Source: DATAFF01 sp963744915
GTDB taxonomy: Bacteria > Pseudomonadota > Alphaproteobacteria > Rhizobiales > Aestuariivirgaceae
Direction of reading: 5' to 3'
DNA: 64,000 nt
Assembly: GCA_963744915.1 (NCBI GenBank)
Contig: CAVUUY010000018.1
Location: 1-64,000 of the forward strand
Every line of letters starts with the position of its first letter. The first letter of the stretch is position 1. The notes beneath the pieces are model-generated. The model saw only the letters and a program-made list of their open reading frames with translations, was not told where the DNA came from and searched no databases. A program made the translations under genes and the position numbers. Below are positions 37,231 to 46,038 of this stretch, in pieces.

Positions 37231-38607
37231 CTAATTGTTCGTCGTCGGAGCGGCCTGGGGCGCTGCCGGCTTGCCGTCGGCCTGAGTCGGTCCAGGCTTC
37301 TCGGCCTCGGGTGGCTTGGTGACGTTCGACACCACCTGCTTGCCGTGCAGAAGGTCGATCGCGGCCTGCAGCTGCTTGTCCTTTTCCTTCTCCTTCGGGA
37401 CGTAGGAGGAAGAGCCGGTCTGCTCCTCGCCATTGTCGCTCTTCAGATGACCGCGCAGGCTTGCCTCGCCCTCGGTCCGCGACAGTGACGGCTTGAGGTC
37501 GGGCGGCAGGTCCTCCTCGATCACGATGTTGGGCACGATGCCCTTGGCCTGGATCGAGATCCCGGCCGGCGTGAAGTAGCGCGCCGTGGTGAGGCGCATC
37601 GCCCCCTGGCTGCCGAGAGGGATGATGGTCTGCACCGACCCCTTGCCGAACGACCGGGTGCCGATGACGGCAGCCCGCTTGTGGTCCTGCAGCGCGCCGG
37701 CAACAATCTCCGACGCCGAGGCCGAACCGCCATTGATCAGCACCACCAGCGGCTTGCCGTCGGTGGAGTCGCCGGGCGTTGCATTGAAGCGCTGCGTCTC
37801 CGAGGCATTGCGACCCCGCGTCGACACCACCTCGCCCTGGACGAGGAAGGTGTCGGCCACCGACCGGGCCTGGTCGAGCAGGCCGCCCGGATTGTTCCTG
37901 AGATCGATGATCCAGCCCTTGAGATTGGAACCGACTTCCGTCTTGAGCTTGGCGATCGCCTCGTCGAGACCCTCCTGGGTCTGCTCGGTGAACGAAGATA
38001 TGCGGACATAGCCGATATCGCCTTCGGCATTGGCCTTGACCGACTTGATGCGGATCACATCGCGGGTCAGCTTGACGTCGAAGGGATCTTCCTTGCCGGG
38101 CCGCAGGATCGTCAGGGTGATCGGCGTATTGATCTTGCCGCGCATCTTGTCGACGGCCTCGTTGAGCGTCATCCCCAGGACCTGCTCGCCATCGAGATGG
38201 GTGATCAGGTCATTGGCGAGCAGCCCGGCGTGGGCCGCCGGCGTATCGTCGATCGGGGCCACGACCTTGACCACGCCATTTTCCATCGTGACCTCGATGC
38301 CGAGGCCGCCGAACTCGCCCTTGGTCTGGACCTGCATGTCCTGAAAGCGCTTTGCGTTCATGTAGCTCGAATGCGGGTCGAGCGAGGCAAGCATCCCGTT
38401 GATTGCCGAATTGATGAGCTTTTCCTCGTCCGGCACTTCGACATAGTCGGAACGAACACGGTCAAAGACATCGCCAAACAGATTGAGCTGCCGATAGGTA
38501 TCGGTATTGGCGGCATTTGCTGCTTCGAGCACGTGCCATGCACCGCTTGCCGCGACCGCGCCAAGGAAAAAGAACCCAAACGACTTCAACAGGTTGTTTC
38601 GCATCAT
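37231..38607 (-). CDS. ctpA: Carboxy-terminal processing protease CtpA (S41)
   Basis: About 458 residues. N-terminal signal/anchor (LLKSFGFFFLGAVAASGAWH), a PDZ domain (GEFGGLGIEVTMENGVVKVV to GLLANDLITHLDGEQVLGM), then the S41 core with catalytic Ser in NGGSASASEIVAGALQDHKR and Lys in GTRSFGKGSVQTI. It trims periplasmic proteins, typically murein hydrolases or lipoproteins. The ATG overlaps the envC stop (ATGATG), so both are coupled. The C-terminal tail is Pro/Ala rich and variable. Confidence 0.95.
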   Translation of the reverse strand: MMRNNLLKSFGFFFLGAVAASGAWHVLEAANAANTDTYRQLNLFGDVFDRVRSDYVEVPDEEKLINSAINGMLASLDPHSSYMNAKRFQDMQVQTKGEFGGLGIEVTMENGVVKVVAPIDDTPAAHAGLLANDLITHLDGEQVLGMTLNEAVDKMRGKINTPITLTILRPGKEDPFDVKLTRDVIRIKSVKANAEGDIGYVRISSFTEQTQEGLDEAIAKLKTEVGSNLKGWIIDLRNNPGGLLDQARSVADTFLVQGEVVSTRGRNASETQRFNATPGDSTDGKPLVVLINGGSASASEIVAGALQDHKRAAVIGTRSFGKGSVQTIIPLGSQGAMRLTTARYFTPAGISIQAKGIVPNIVIEEDLPPDLKPSLSRTEGEASLRGHLKSDNGEEQTGSSSYVPKEKEKDKQLQAAIDLLHGKQVVSNVTKPPEAEKPGPTQADGKPAAPQAAPTTNN

Positions 38608-39878
38608 CCACGCGCCTCTTTGCGAGCTCCAATCCACCAGGGAGAGGGATCGACTGCACTACCATTTTTCCTGAATTCTACGTAGAGGATCGGTCTCGTT
38701 TCGTCCATCGAGTCGCCGATCATAGTTCCGCGAGCCGGTTCAGTCCCCATAACGCCGACGGGCTCCCCTGCACGGACGAACTGCCCCGATTGAGCGCTGA
38801 TGGTTCCAAGGCCGGCCAATAGCACAAGATAACCCTCGCCGACGTCCAATATCAACAATTGTCCATAGGATCTGAACGGCCCGGCAAATTCGACCCGGCC
38901 CGACGCCGGCGCCGTCACCTGGGCGTCCTGGCGGGTGGCGATGAACAGGCCCTTGGCGCTGCCGCCAATCCCGTCCTTTTCGCCGAAAGCCCGCAATTTC
39001 TGACCTTGTGCCGGGAATTCCAGCGTTCCCCGAGCGGAAACGAAGGCGAGCTTCGCGGTCTCCCGCGCCGCCGTTTCCGCCTCAGCCTTGGCGTCGGCGG
39101 CCTTGGCGGAGGCCTCGGCCTCGGCCTCCCGCTTGCGCCGATCAACCTCGAGCGAAGCGATCAGCTCGCGCAGAGATTGTGCTTTTCGGCTCAACGCTGC
39201 GACCCGCGCCACCTCGCGCTCGAGCTCGCCGCCGGCCGAGCGGAGCAGCTCGAGCTTGCGTTGATGCAGGTCGGCGATCTCGCGACGCTCTGCCGCGAGG
39301 CGCTCATTGTCGGCCTTGAGCCCGGCCTGTTCGTTCGCAATCGATGTCCGCAGCGCCTGCAGGCGGCCGAGCGACTGGGCCAGCAGCGCCGCCCGCGTCT
39401 TGATCTCCGGCACGACCGCGGTGAACAGCATCGCGCCCCGTACCGCCGACAGGGCATCGGCCGGCTCGGTAACCACGGGCGGTGGCGGATTGCGCTCGAG
39501 CTGCTGCAGACCGGCCAGCAGCGCGCCCAGGGATTCGCGCCGCTGCACCAGCTCCCTGGTCAGCGCCCCCTCCTCCTCGCCAAGCTGGGCGAGCCGCTCT
39601 TCGCCTGCCGTAATCAGCCCTTCTGCCCCTTGTATGCGCGACGCAATGGCAATCATTCTGTCGGACAGCTGCCGCGCCTCGCCATCGAGTGCTGCGACTT
39701 CGCCCCTGAGACCTTCCCGCCGCACCGCCGCCTGGTCAAGCGCGCGGCTTACATCCTCGAGTTCGGCCGTCGGCTCGGGCCTCGCTCCCGCCTCGGCGCC
39801 CTCCCCCGTACGCGCTCCGAAAACGCCCGCGGCCGATGCAAAGATCAGGATGGCAACAATGCTTTGGCAGCGTGCCAA
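38604..39878 (-). CDS. envC: Murein hydrolase activator EnvC (degenerate LytM)
   Basis: 424 residues from a TTG start at 39878 with a strong GGAGGA site a few bases upstream. Signal peptide (SIVAILIFASAAGVFGAR), long coiled coil (about 40-290), then a LytM/M23 domain. Metal-binding His residues of active M23 enzymes are missing: GIGGSAKGLFIA and LYVEFRKNG replace the usual HxxGxD and HLHFE motifs. That is expected for an EnvC-type activator of amidases rather than an endopeptidase. Located between rlmH and ctpA. Confidence 0.9.
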   Translation of the reverse strand: MARCQSIVAILIFASAAGVFGARTGEGAEAGARPEPTAELEDVSRALDQAAVRREGLRGEVAALDGEARQLSDRMIAIASRIQGAEGLITAGEERLAQLGEEEGALTRELVQRRESLGALLAGLQQLERNPPPPVVTEPADALSAVRGAMLFTAVVPEIKTRAALLAQSLGRLQALRTSIANEQAGLKADNERLAAERREIADLHQRKLELLRSAGGELEREVARVAALSRKAQSLRELIASLEVDRRKREAEAEASAKAADAKAEAETAARETAKLAFVSARGTLEFPAQGQKLRAFGEKDGIGGSAKGLFIATRQDAQVTAPASGRVEFAGPFRSYGQLLILDVGEGYLVLLAGLGTISAQSGQFVRAGEPVGVMGTEPARGTMIGDSMDETRPILYVEFRKNGSAVDPSPWWIGARKEARG

Positions 39879-39891
39879 CGGTCCTCCAGAC

Positions 39892-40377
39892 TCAACCGCG
39901 GTGATAAGGATGATTGATCAGAATGGTGACCGCCCGGTAAATCTGCTCGGCAATCATGACCCGGGCAAGGCGATGCGGCCAAGTCATCCGACCAAGTGAC
40001 AGAATGCCGCCTCGGGCACTTTCCCTGACGGAATCCGAGAGCCCGTCCGGACCGCCGATGAGAAATCCGAGCAGCGGGGTGCCGCCATCGATCTCGGACC
40101 GGATCATTTGGGCGAATTCCGCGCTGCTGAGCGGGCGGCCCGCCTGGTCCAGCGCGAACAGCCTCGCAGCGCCGGAAAATCCCGAAAGCAGCCGGCCTCC
40201 CTCCTCCTCCCGGCGCACCCGCTCGGTGATCGCCGGCGATTCGGCGTGCTCGACAACGACGATCGAGGTGATTCCGAGGCTCCGACCCGATGCCCCGGCA
40301 CGCATCACATAGTGAGATGCGAGCTCCCGTTCGGGACCGGGCTTGAGACGCCCGATCGCCGAAACCTGGATCCGCAT
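39892..40377 (-). CDS. rlmH: 23S rRNA (pseudouridine1915-N3) methyltransferase RlmH
   Basis: 161 residues. SPOUT-class enzyme that methylates pseudouridine 1915 on 70S ribosomes. Conserved parts: RIQVSAIGRLKPGPEREL, LLGFLIGGPDGLSDSVR (SAM knot) and LSLGRMTWPHRLARVMIAEQ with YRAVTILINHPYHRG at the very C terminus. It follows rsfS by six bases, the normal arrangement. Confidence 0.96.
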   Translation of the reverse strand: MRIQVSAIGRLKPGPERELASHYVMRAGASGRSLGITSIVVVEHAESPAITERVRREEEGGRLLSGFSGAARLFALDQAGRPLSSAEFAQMIRSEIDGGTPLLGFLIGGPDGLSDSVRESARGGILSLGRMTWPHRLARVMIAEQIYRAVTILINHPYHRG

Positions 40378-40383
40378 CGCCCC

Positions 40384-40809
40384 CTACAGTGCCGCGAATT
40401 CGCGCGGCGCGTCCGGCGACCAGAGCTTCTCGAGATTGTAGAAGCTCCTGACTTCCGGGCGGAAAATGTGGACGATGACATCGCCCGCATCGACCAGGAC
40501 CCAGTCGCAATGGGGCAGACCTTCGATCTTCAGGTCGGCTTTGCCGCCGGCCTTCAGCTTTTCGACCAGCTGCTCGGCGATCGCCGCCACATGCCGGTTC
40601 GACCGGCCGCTAGCGATCACCATCTGGTCGGCAAGCGCCGCCTTGCCATCGAGGTCGAGAGCGACGACCTCAACGGCTTTGGCGTCATCCAGGCTTTCAA
40701 GAATTGAGGCGAGAAGAGGCGGCGGTGGCATACCGATTGGCAAGGCCTTCGCCGCGGCGGCGATCTTGCGCGCGCCGCTACGCTTCATCTGTGCTGGCAG
40801 GGTGTTCAT
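40384..40809 (-). CDS. rsfS: Ribosomal silencing factor RsfS
   Basis: 141 residues. Binds L14 to block 30S-50S joining when nutrients fall. Conserved core: AVEVVALDLDGKAALADQMV, IASGRSNRHVAAIAEQLVEK, LPHCDWVLVDAGDVIVHIFR and YNLEKLW. An N-terminal extension of about 30 residues with Lys/Ala-rich sequence is longer than usual, so a downstream start is possible. Confidence 0.94.
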   Translation of the reverse strand: MNTLPAQMKRSGARKIAAAAKALPIGMPPPPLLASILESLDDAKAVEVVALDLDGKAALADQMVIASGRSNRHVAAIAEQLVEKLKAGGKADLKIEGLPHCDWVLVDAGDVIVHIFRPEVRSFYNLEKLWSPDAPREFAAL

Positions 40810-40980
40810 CCTCGAAGAAAAGAGCAGCCGTGGCGGCAGGTTCGCCGATCCCGGTTATTTGCTCGCGTCCTATCACCAATCCTCTGCGCAATTGCAACTC
40901 GAGTTGCGAAGTGACAGTTGTAAGCTAGGCAGTTCTGCACCTCCAATCAAGCACCCGGATGCAACACTCGGACGACGATT

Positions 40981-41616
40981 TCATTTGGAATGCGAAAAAT
41001 CCAGCGCTGTTGCCCGCCCGCTACGGTGGCGGATCGCCGTCGAGCTTTCGCGTCGCAGTCGCATTTTGAGGAACGCCCAGGCCGGGGGGGCCAGGTCGGG
41101 CAGGCGCCGGCACTCATGCTCCGGGATCCGGTAGCCGGCGAGCATCCGCGCCGCCGGCGAGGCGAGCGCCGCCTGGCAGAACTCCGGCCGGGCGAAAACC
41201 GCAAGCGGCAGCGTCGCCGGAATCACCTGCCAGTCGTTCCAGCGGTGGAGGCCGGCAAAGCTGTCCGCCCCCATGATCCACACGAAGCGGCCGCGTCGGA
41301 ACACCGGCGCGAGCTTGCGGAAGGTCTGCGCCGTGGTCCGGCTGTCGAGCCTGGCCTCGATGTCGAGCACCACCATGCGGCGGTGGTTGGCGAGCGCCTT
41401 CGCGGCGGCGAACCGCTCGCTGAAATCGCCCGTATCGCGCGGATCTTTCAGTGGATTTTGCGGCGACACCATCCACCAGACCTGGTCGAGCGAGAGGCGC
41501 CGCAGGGCCTCGCGGGCAAGGGCCATGTGCCCGTCATGGACGGGGTTGAACGATCCCCCGAAGAGTCCGATGCGCCGACCCTGCGGGTGCGGCAGCATCA
41601 GGGCTGGGACGGGCAT
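40981..41616 (-). CDS. nadD: Nicotinate-nucleotide adenylyltransferase
   Basis: 211 residues. Transfers AMP from ATP to nicotinate mononucleotide, the penultimate step of NAD synthesis. The HxGH nucleotidyltransferase motif is in GLFGGSFNPVHDGHMALARE, with VWWMVSPQNPLKD and FVWIMGADSFAGLHRWNDWQ, both diagnostic. The C-terminal SSTAIRHR is the ISSTxIR substrate motif. Upstream of rsfS with a 170-base gap that may hold a separate promoter. Confidence 0.95.
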   Translation of the reverse strand: MPVPALMLPHPQGRRIGLFGGSFNPVHDGHMALAREALRRLSLDQVWWMVSPQNPLKDPRDTGDFSERFAAAKALANHRRMVVLDIEARLDSRTTAQTFRKLAPVFRRGRFVWIMGADSFAGLHRWNDWQVIPATLPLAVFARPEFCQAALASPAARMLAGYRIPEHECRRLPDLAPPAWAFLKMRLRRESSTAIRHRSGRATALDFSHSK

Positions 41617-41646
41617 GACGACAGCAGCTCTCGTCTCATGGCGGCA

Positions 41647-42927
41647 CTAGGGCCTCAGCTGACCGGCCCCGCGGACCTGATATTTGAACGTCGTCAACTG
41701 CTCCAGGCCGACCGGGCCGCGGGCGTGCAGCTTGCCGGTCGCGATGCCGATTTCCGCCCCGAAACCGAACTCTCCGCCATCGGCAAACTGGGTCGAGGCA
41801 TTGTGGAGGACGATCGCGCTGTCGACCTCGCGGAGGAACCGCTCGGCCGTGCCGGCATCCTCGGCGACGATCGCGTCGGTGTGCTGCGATCCATGCTGCC
41901 GGATGTGCCGGATCGCCCCGTCCACCCCTTCCACGAGTTTGACGGCAATGATCGCATCGAGGAATTCCTTGCCAAAATCGCTGTCATTCGCGGCCACCAC
42001 GCGCCGGTCGGCGGCTTGCACCGCGGAATCGCCACGCACCTCGCAACCGGCATCGATCAGCGCCGCGACGAGGGCCGCCACCAGGCTTGCGCCGCCCTGG
42101 CGGTCGATCAGCACCGTTTCGGCCGCGCCGCAGACCCCGGTCCGCCGCATCTTGGCATTGACGGTGATGGCCTGCGCCATGCCGATATCGGCGCTGGCAT
42201 CGACATAGACATGGCAGATGCCCTCGAGATGGGCGAGCACCGGCACCCGGGCTTCGGCCTGGACGCGGCTGACGAGACTGCGCCCGCCGCGCGGCACGAT
42301 GACATCGATGGCACCGTCGAGGCCCTCGAGCATCAGCCCGACAGCCGTGCGATCGGCGGTGGGAACAAGCTGAACGGCGTCGACCGGCAGGCTGGCGCGC
42401 TCCAGCCCCTCGCGCAGACCGGCGGCGATCGCCTGGGCACTGCGCAGGCTGTCCGAGCCGCTGCGCAGGATGGCGGCATTGCCGGCCTTCATGCTCAGCC
42501 CTGCGGCATCGGCGGTAACGTTGGGGCGGCTTTCGAAAATGATCCCGATCACCCCGATCGGAACGCTGACACGGGAAATCTCGAGCCCGTTCGGCCGCAC
42601 CCACACCCCGCCGACGCGCCCGACCGGGTCGGGCAGAGCGGCAATGACCTCGAGCGATTGCGCCATTGCCTCGATGCGCGCCGGGCCGAGCTGCAACCGA
42701 TCGAGAAATGCCGCCGTCCGGCCCTGGCTTCGGGCTCGCGCGAGGTCGGCTTCATTGGCTGCTTCTATCGCCGTTGCCCGCCGCCGCAGCGCTGCGGCCA
42801 TGGCGGCGAGCGCGGCATTCTTGTCGTCGGTTGCGGCCAGCGCCAGATCCCGGGCGGCGCGGCGGGCCTGCCGGCCGATGGCGGTCATCAGCGCGGCGGT
42901 GTCCTCTTCAACTTCGGCAATCGTCAT
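41647..42927 (-). CDS. proA: Glutamate-5-semialdehyde dehydrogenase
   Basis: 426 residues. Reduces gamma-glutamyl phosphate to the semialdehyde in proline synthesis. Motifs: RVSVPIGVIGIIFESRPNVT, GNAAILRSGSDSLRSAQAIA, IVPRGGRSLVSRVQ and the catalytic Cys in RRTGVCGAAETVLID. ADGGEFGFGAEIGIATGKLH is a family end signature. Five bases separate it from proB, forming a proBA operon. Confidence 0.97.
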   Translation of the reverse strand: MTIAEVEEDTAALMTAIGRQARRAARDLALAATDDKNAALAAMAAALRRRATAIEAANEADLARARSQGRTAAFLDRLQLGPARIEAMAQSLEVIAALPDPVGRVGGVWVRPNGLEISRVSVPIGVIGIIFESRPNVTADAAGLSMKAGNAAILRSGSDSLRSAQAIAAGLREGLERASLPVDAVQLVPTADRTAVGLMLEGLDGAIDVIVPRGGRSLVSRVQAEARVPVLAHLEGICHVYVDASADIGMAQAITVNAKMRRTGVCGAAETVLIDRQGGASLVAALVAALIDAGCEVRGDSAVQAADRRVVAANDSDFGKEFLDAIIAVKLVEGVDGAIRHIRQHGSQHTDAIVAEDAGTAERFLREVDSAIVLHNASTQFADGGEFGFGAEIGIATGKLHARGPVGLEQLTTFKYQVRGAGQLRP

Positions 42928-42932
42928 CTTAG

Positions 42933-44051
42933 TCAGCTTTCGAGAATAACCAGATCGTCGCGATGGACCATCTCGTCACGTCCCCTATAGCCGAGCAAAG
43001 CCTCGATGTCCTTGGATTTTCGCCCGATGATGCGGTCCGCCTCCGGGCGGTCGTAGGCAACGAGCCCGCGGGCGAATTCCTGGCCCGAGCGGGTGACGAT
43101 GCTCACGGGGTCACCGCGCCCGAAGCTGCCATCGAGGGCCACGACGCCGGCCGGCAACAGGCTCTTGCCGCTGCGCAGCGCCTGCTCGGCACCGTCGTCG
43201 ACGATGAGGCGGCCGACCGGCACGAGCGTGCCGGCGATCCACCGCTTGCGCGCCTGAAGGGGGCTCGCCCGGGTGAGAAACCATGTCGCCGGCGCCCCCG
43301 CCTCGAGCCGCGCCAGAGGACCGAGGGTGCGGCCGGAGGTGATCACCATATTGGCGCCGCCGCCAAGGGCGATCCGCGCCGCCTCGATCTTGGTGACCAT
43401 GCCACCCGATCCGAGCCCGGACAGCGGCCGCCCGGCCATCGCCTCGATCTCCGGCGTGATCTCGCTCACTTCCGGGATCAGCCGCGCCCCGGCGCTGCCG
43501 GGCGGTGCCGTAAAGAGGCCGTCGACATCGGAGAGCAGCACCAGGCAGTCGCCCGACATCATCGCCGTCACCCGGGCCGCCAGCCGGTCATTGTCGCCAT
43601 AGCGGATCTCGGAAGTCGCCACCGCATCGTTCTCGTTGATGACCGGAACCGCACCGGTGCGGATCAGGGTCGAAAGCGTGGCCCGGGCATTGAGATAGCG
43701 CCGGCGCTCCTCGGTGTCGTTGAGGGTCAGCAGCACCTGCCCGGCAATCATGCCGCGCTCGGCGAGACTCTGCTGCCAGGCTTGTGCCAACGCGATCTGC
43801 CCGACCGCCGCGGAGGCCTGGCTTTCCTCGAGCTTCAGCGTGCCGGCGGGGAGCTTCAGGATGTGGCGCCCGAGCGCGATTGCTCCCGATGTCACGACGA
43901 TGATGTCGCTGCCCCGGGCGCGAAGCCGCTTGAGATCGTCGGCGAGACTGGCGAGCCAGGGTTGCTTCAGCCGCCCCGAGGCCGGATCGACGAGCAGCGC
44001 CGAGCCGATCTTGACGATGATCCGCCGCGCCGCGACAAGCCGCTCGCTCAT
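42933..44051 (-). CDS. proB: Glutamate 5-kinase with PUA domain
   Basis: 372 residues from ATG 44051, which has GAGG upstream; an ATG at 44087 would overlap obgE. Phosphorylates glutamate as the first, feedback-inhibited step of proline synthesis. Kinase domain: RIIVKIGSALLVDPASGRLK, VVTSGAIALGRHIL and PVINENDAVATSEIRYGDND. The C-terminal PUA domain contains LPAGVVALDGSFGRGDPVSI. Located between obgE and proA. Confidence 0.96.
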   Translation of the reverse strand: MSERLVAARRIIVKIGSALLVDPASGRLKQPWLASLADDLKRLRARGSDIIVVTSGAIALGRHILKLPAGTLKLEESQASAAVGQIALAQAWQQSLAERGMIAGQVLLTLNDTEERRRYLNARATLSTLIRTGAVPVINENDAVATSEIRYGDNDRLAARVTAMMSGDCLVLLSDVDGLFTAPPGSAGARLIPEVSEITPEIEAMAGRPLSGLGSGGMVTKIEAARIALGGGANMVITSGRTLGPLARLEAGAPATWFLTRASPLQARKRWIAGTLVPVGRLIVDDGAEQALRSGKSLLPAGVVALDGSFGRGDPVSIVTRSGQEFARGLVAYDRPEADRIIGRKSKDIEALLGYRGRDEMVHRDDLVILES

Positions 44052-44061
44052 CGGGCGAGCC

Positions 44062-45123
44062 TCAAGGGTGCCATTCATCCGGTCCATCCGGTCCGGAATG
44101 GTCGTCGCGCCCGTTCCTGCTCGCGGGCGCCGGACGCCGTTTGTCGACCTCGGTCAGAAGCTTGGCCATCGCCTCGCGCACCCCCTTGCCGGTCGCGCCC
44201 GACATCACCAGCGGCGCCTTGCGCACCCGCTTGCGGAATTTCGCGAGCGTTTCGGCCATCGCCTCCGGGCTGAGCAGGTCCGCCTTGTTGAGCGCCACGA
44301 GCTCGGGCTTGGTGTCGAGAGCCGCGCCATAGGCCTTGAGCTCGCGGCGGATCGTGCGATAGGCCGCGACCGGATCGTCCGCATTGGCATCGACCAGGTG
44401 CAGGAGCACGCTGCACCTTTCGATATGGCCGAGGAAGCGCGTACCGAGCCCCGCTCCCTCATGGGCGCCGGCGATCAGGCCCGGAATATCCGCCATGACG
44501 AAACTGCCGCCGCCGACCTCGACCACGCCGAGGCCGGGCGTCAGGGTGGTGAAGGGATAGTCGGCGATCTTCGGCCGCGCCGCGCTGACGGCGGCAAGCA
44601 GGGTCGATTTGCCGGCATTGGGCATCCCGACCAGGCCGACATCGGCGATCAGCTTGAGGCGCAGCCAGATCCAGCGTTCCTCGCCCGGCTCTCCCGGATT
44701 GGCCCGCCGCGGGGAGCGGTTGGTCGAGGATTTGAAATGCGCGTTGCCAAATCCGCCATTGCCGCCGCGCGCCAGCATGACCCGGTCCCCAAGATGGGCG
44801 AGATCGGCGATCAGCGTCGCGTTGTCCTCATCATAAATCTGAGTCCCGACCGGGACCTTGAGCACCACCGCATCCCCGGCAGCGCCGCTGCGATCGCGTC
44901 CCATGCCGTGACCGCCGGTCTTGGCCTTGTAATGCTGCCGGTAGCGATAGTCGACCAGGGTGTTGAGGCCGTCCACCGCCTCGCCGTAGACATCGCCGCC
45001 GCGGCCGCCATTGCCGCCGTCCGGGCCACCGAACTCGATGAATTTCTCCCGCCGGAAGCTCACCGCCCCCGCGCCACCATCGCCGGAGCGGATATAGATT
45101 TTCGCCTGATCGAGGAACTTCAC
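44062..45123 (-). CDS. obgE: GTPase ObgE/CgtA
   Basis: About 353 residues from GTG 45123, which overlaps the GNAT stop (GTGA). Large-subunit assembly and stress GTPase. Gly-rich Obg fold: FLDQAKIYIRSGDGGAGAVS, GGPDGGNGGRGGDVY and RGGNGGFGNAHFKSSTNRSP. G domain: VGMPNAGKSTLLAAVS (G1), DIPGLIAGAHEGAGLG (G3) and LVALNKADLL (G4). Upstream rpmA and rplU complete the classic rplU-rpmA-obgE set, here with a GNAT gene inserted, as in many Hyphomicrobiales. Confidence 0.97.
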   Translation of the reverse strand: MKFLDQAKIYIRSGDGGAGAVSFRREKFIEFGGPDGGNGGRGGDVYGEAVDGLNTLVDYRYRQHYKAKTGGHGMGRDRSGAAGDAVVLKVPVGTQIYDEDNATLIADLAHLGDRVMLARGGNGGFGNAHFKSSTNRSPRRANPGEPGEERWIWLRLKLIADVGLVGMPNAGKSTLLAAVSAARPKIADYPFTTLTPGLGVVEVGGGSFVMADIPGLIAGAHEGAGLGTRFLGHIERCSVLLHLVDANADDPVAAYRTIRRELKAYGAALDTKPELVALNKADLLSPEAMAETLAKFRKRVRKAPLVMSGATGKGVREAMAKLLTEVDKRRPAPASRNGRDDHSGPDGPDEWHP

Positions 45124-45680
45124 CTCGCCGCCCGACCGGCGAGCCAATCGGCCCTGGTCAGCAGGAGCAGCCAGGTATCGACCGCGCCGCCGCTGCCGAC
45201 CGACTCCTGCATCTCTTCCCCGACGATGCGGAAGCCGAGCTTCGCCAGGACCCGTCCCGACGCCGGATTGTCCTTGTGATAGCCCGAAGGCAGGGCCGCG
45301 ATCTTCGATATGGCGAAAGCATGATCGACCACCGCCGCGGCCGCTTCGGTGGCATAGCCCTTCCCCCAATAATCGACTCCGAGCCAGTAGCCCATGTCAA
45401 GCTCGCCATTGTCGTGGCGCGGACCGTAGCCGCACATGCCGATGAGCTGCCCGCCGGATTTCAGCGTGATGGCGAACACCCCATGCGGCAGCGGCATCAT
45501 TGAAAGCGACTCGATGAAGGCGGCCGCGTGGCACTCGTGGAAGGGATGCGGCATCAAGGCGAGCCGCATCGCGATTTCGCGCCGGTTGGCCAGCGCGGTC
45601 ATCGGCGCAACATCCCCCTCCTCAGGGTACCGCAAGATCAGCCTGCCGGTTTCCAGCCGGTCCACCGCACTCGTCGACAT
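45120..45680 (-). CDS. GNAT N-acetyltransferase (RimJ/RimL type)
   Basis: 186 residues from ATG 45680 (GGGGGAG nearby); codons upstream look non-coding. Motifs: LETGRLILRYPEEGDVAPMT at the start, MGYWLGVDYWGKGYATEAAA for acetyl-CoA binding, HKDNPASGRVLAKLGFRIVG at the end. This is the ribosomal-protein-alanine acetyltransferase-like subgroup. Embedded between rpmA and obgE, so a ribosome-linked substrate is possible but unproven. Confidence 0.9.
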   Translation of the reverse strand: MSTSAVDRLETGRLILRYPEEGDVAPMTALANRREIAMRLALMPHPFHECHAAAFIESLSMMPLPHGVFAITLKSGGQLIGMCGYGPRHDNGELDMGYWLGVDYWGKGYATEAAAAVVDHAFAISKIAALPSGYHKDNPASGRVLAKLGFRIVGEEMQESVGSGGAVDTWLLLLTRADWLAGRAAR

Positions 45681-45753
45681 CTGCTTCGCTCCCCCGTCGC
45701 GACAAACTCTCGAGCCCGCCGCCACCGCCTGGGTCGCCGCGCGCTCGAGCCTC

Positions 45754-46023
45754 CTATCCCTTCTCGGCTGCTCCCTTAACCACCGAGACGAATGTCCGGC
45801 CGCCCTTGCCTTCGCGAAATTCGACCTGGCCTTCGGCCACGGCAAAAAGCGTGTGGTCCGTCCCCATGCCGACATTGCGGCCGGCATACCATTTGGTGCC
45901 GCGCTGGCGGACGATGATGTTGCCGGACAGCACGCTCTGGCCGCCGAACTTCTTGACGCCGAGGCGCTTGCTTTGCGAGTCGCGGCCGTTGCGCGACGAG
46001 CCGCCGGCCTTTTTGTGAGCCAT
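45754..46023 (-). CDS. rpmA: 50S ribosomal protein L27
   Basis: 89 residues. The N-terminal AHKKAGGSSRNGRDSQSKRL reaches toward the peptidyl-transferase centre. The rest (VRQRGTKWYAGRNVGMGTDH) is fully typical. Fifteen bases downstream of rplU, with an intact Shine-Dalgarno (GAAAGAGG) before the ATG. Confidence 0.98.
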   Translation of the reverse strand: MAHKKAGGSSRNGRDSQSKRLGVKKFGGQSVLSGNIIVRQRGTKWYAGRNVGMGTDHTLFAVAEGQVEFREGKGGRTFVSVVKGAAEKG

Positions 46024-46038
46024 GATGGAACCTCTTTC

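Noticed and set aside
38604..39878. Active M23 endopeptidase
   Set aside because: The metal-binding His residues are absent from the LytM domain, as expected for an EnvC-type activator.
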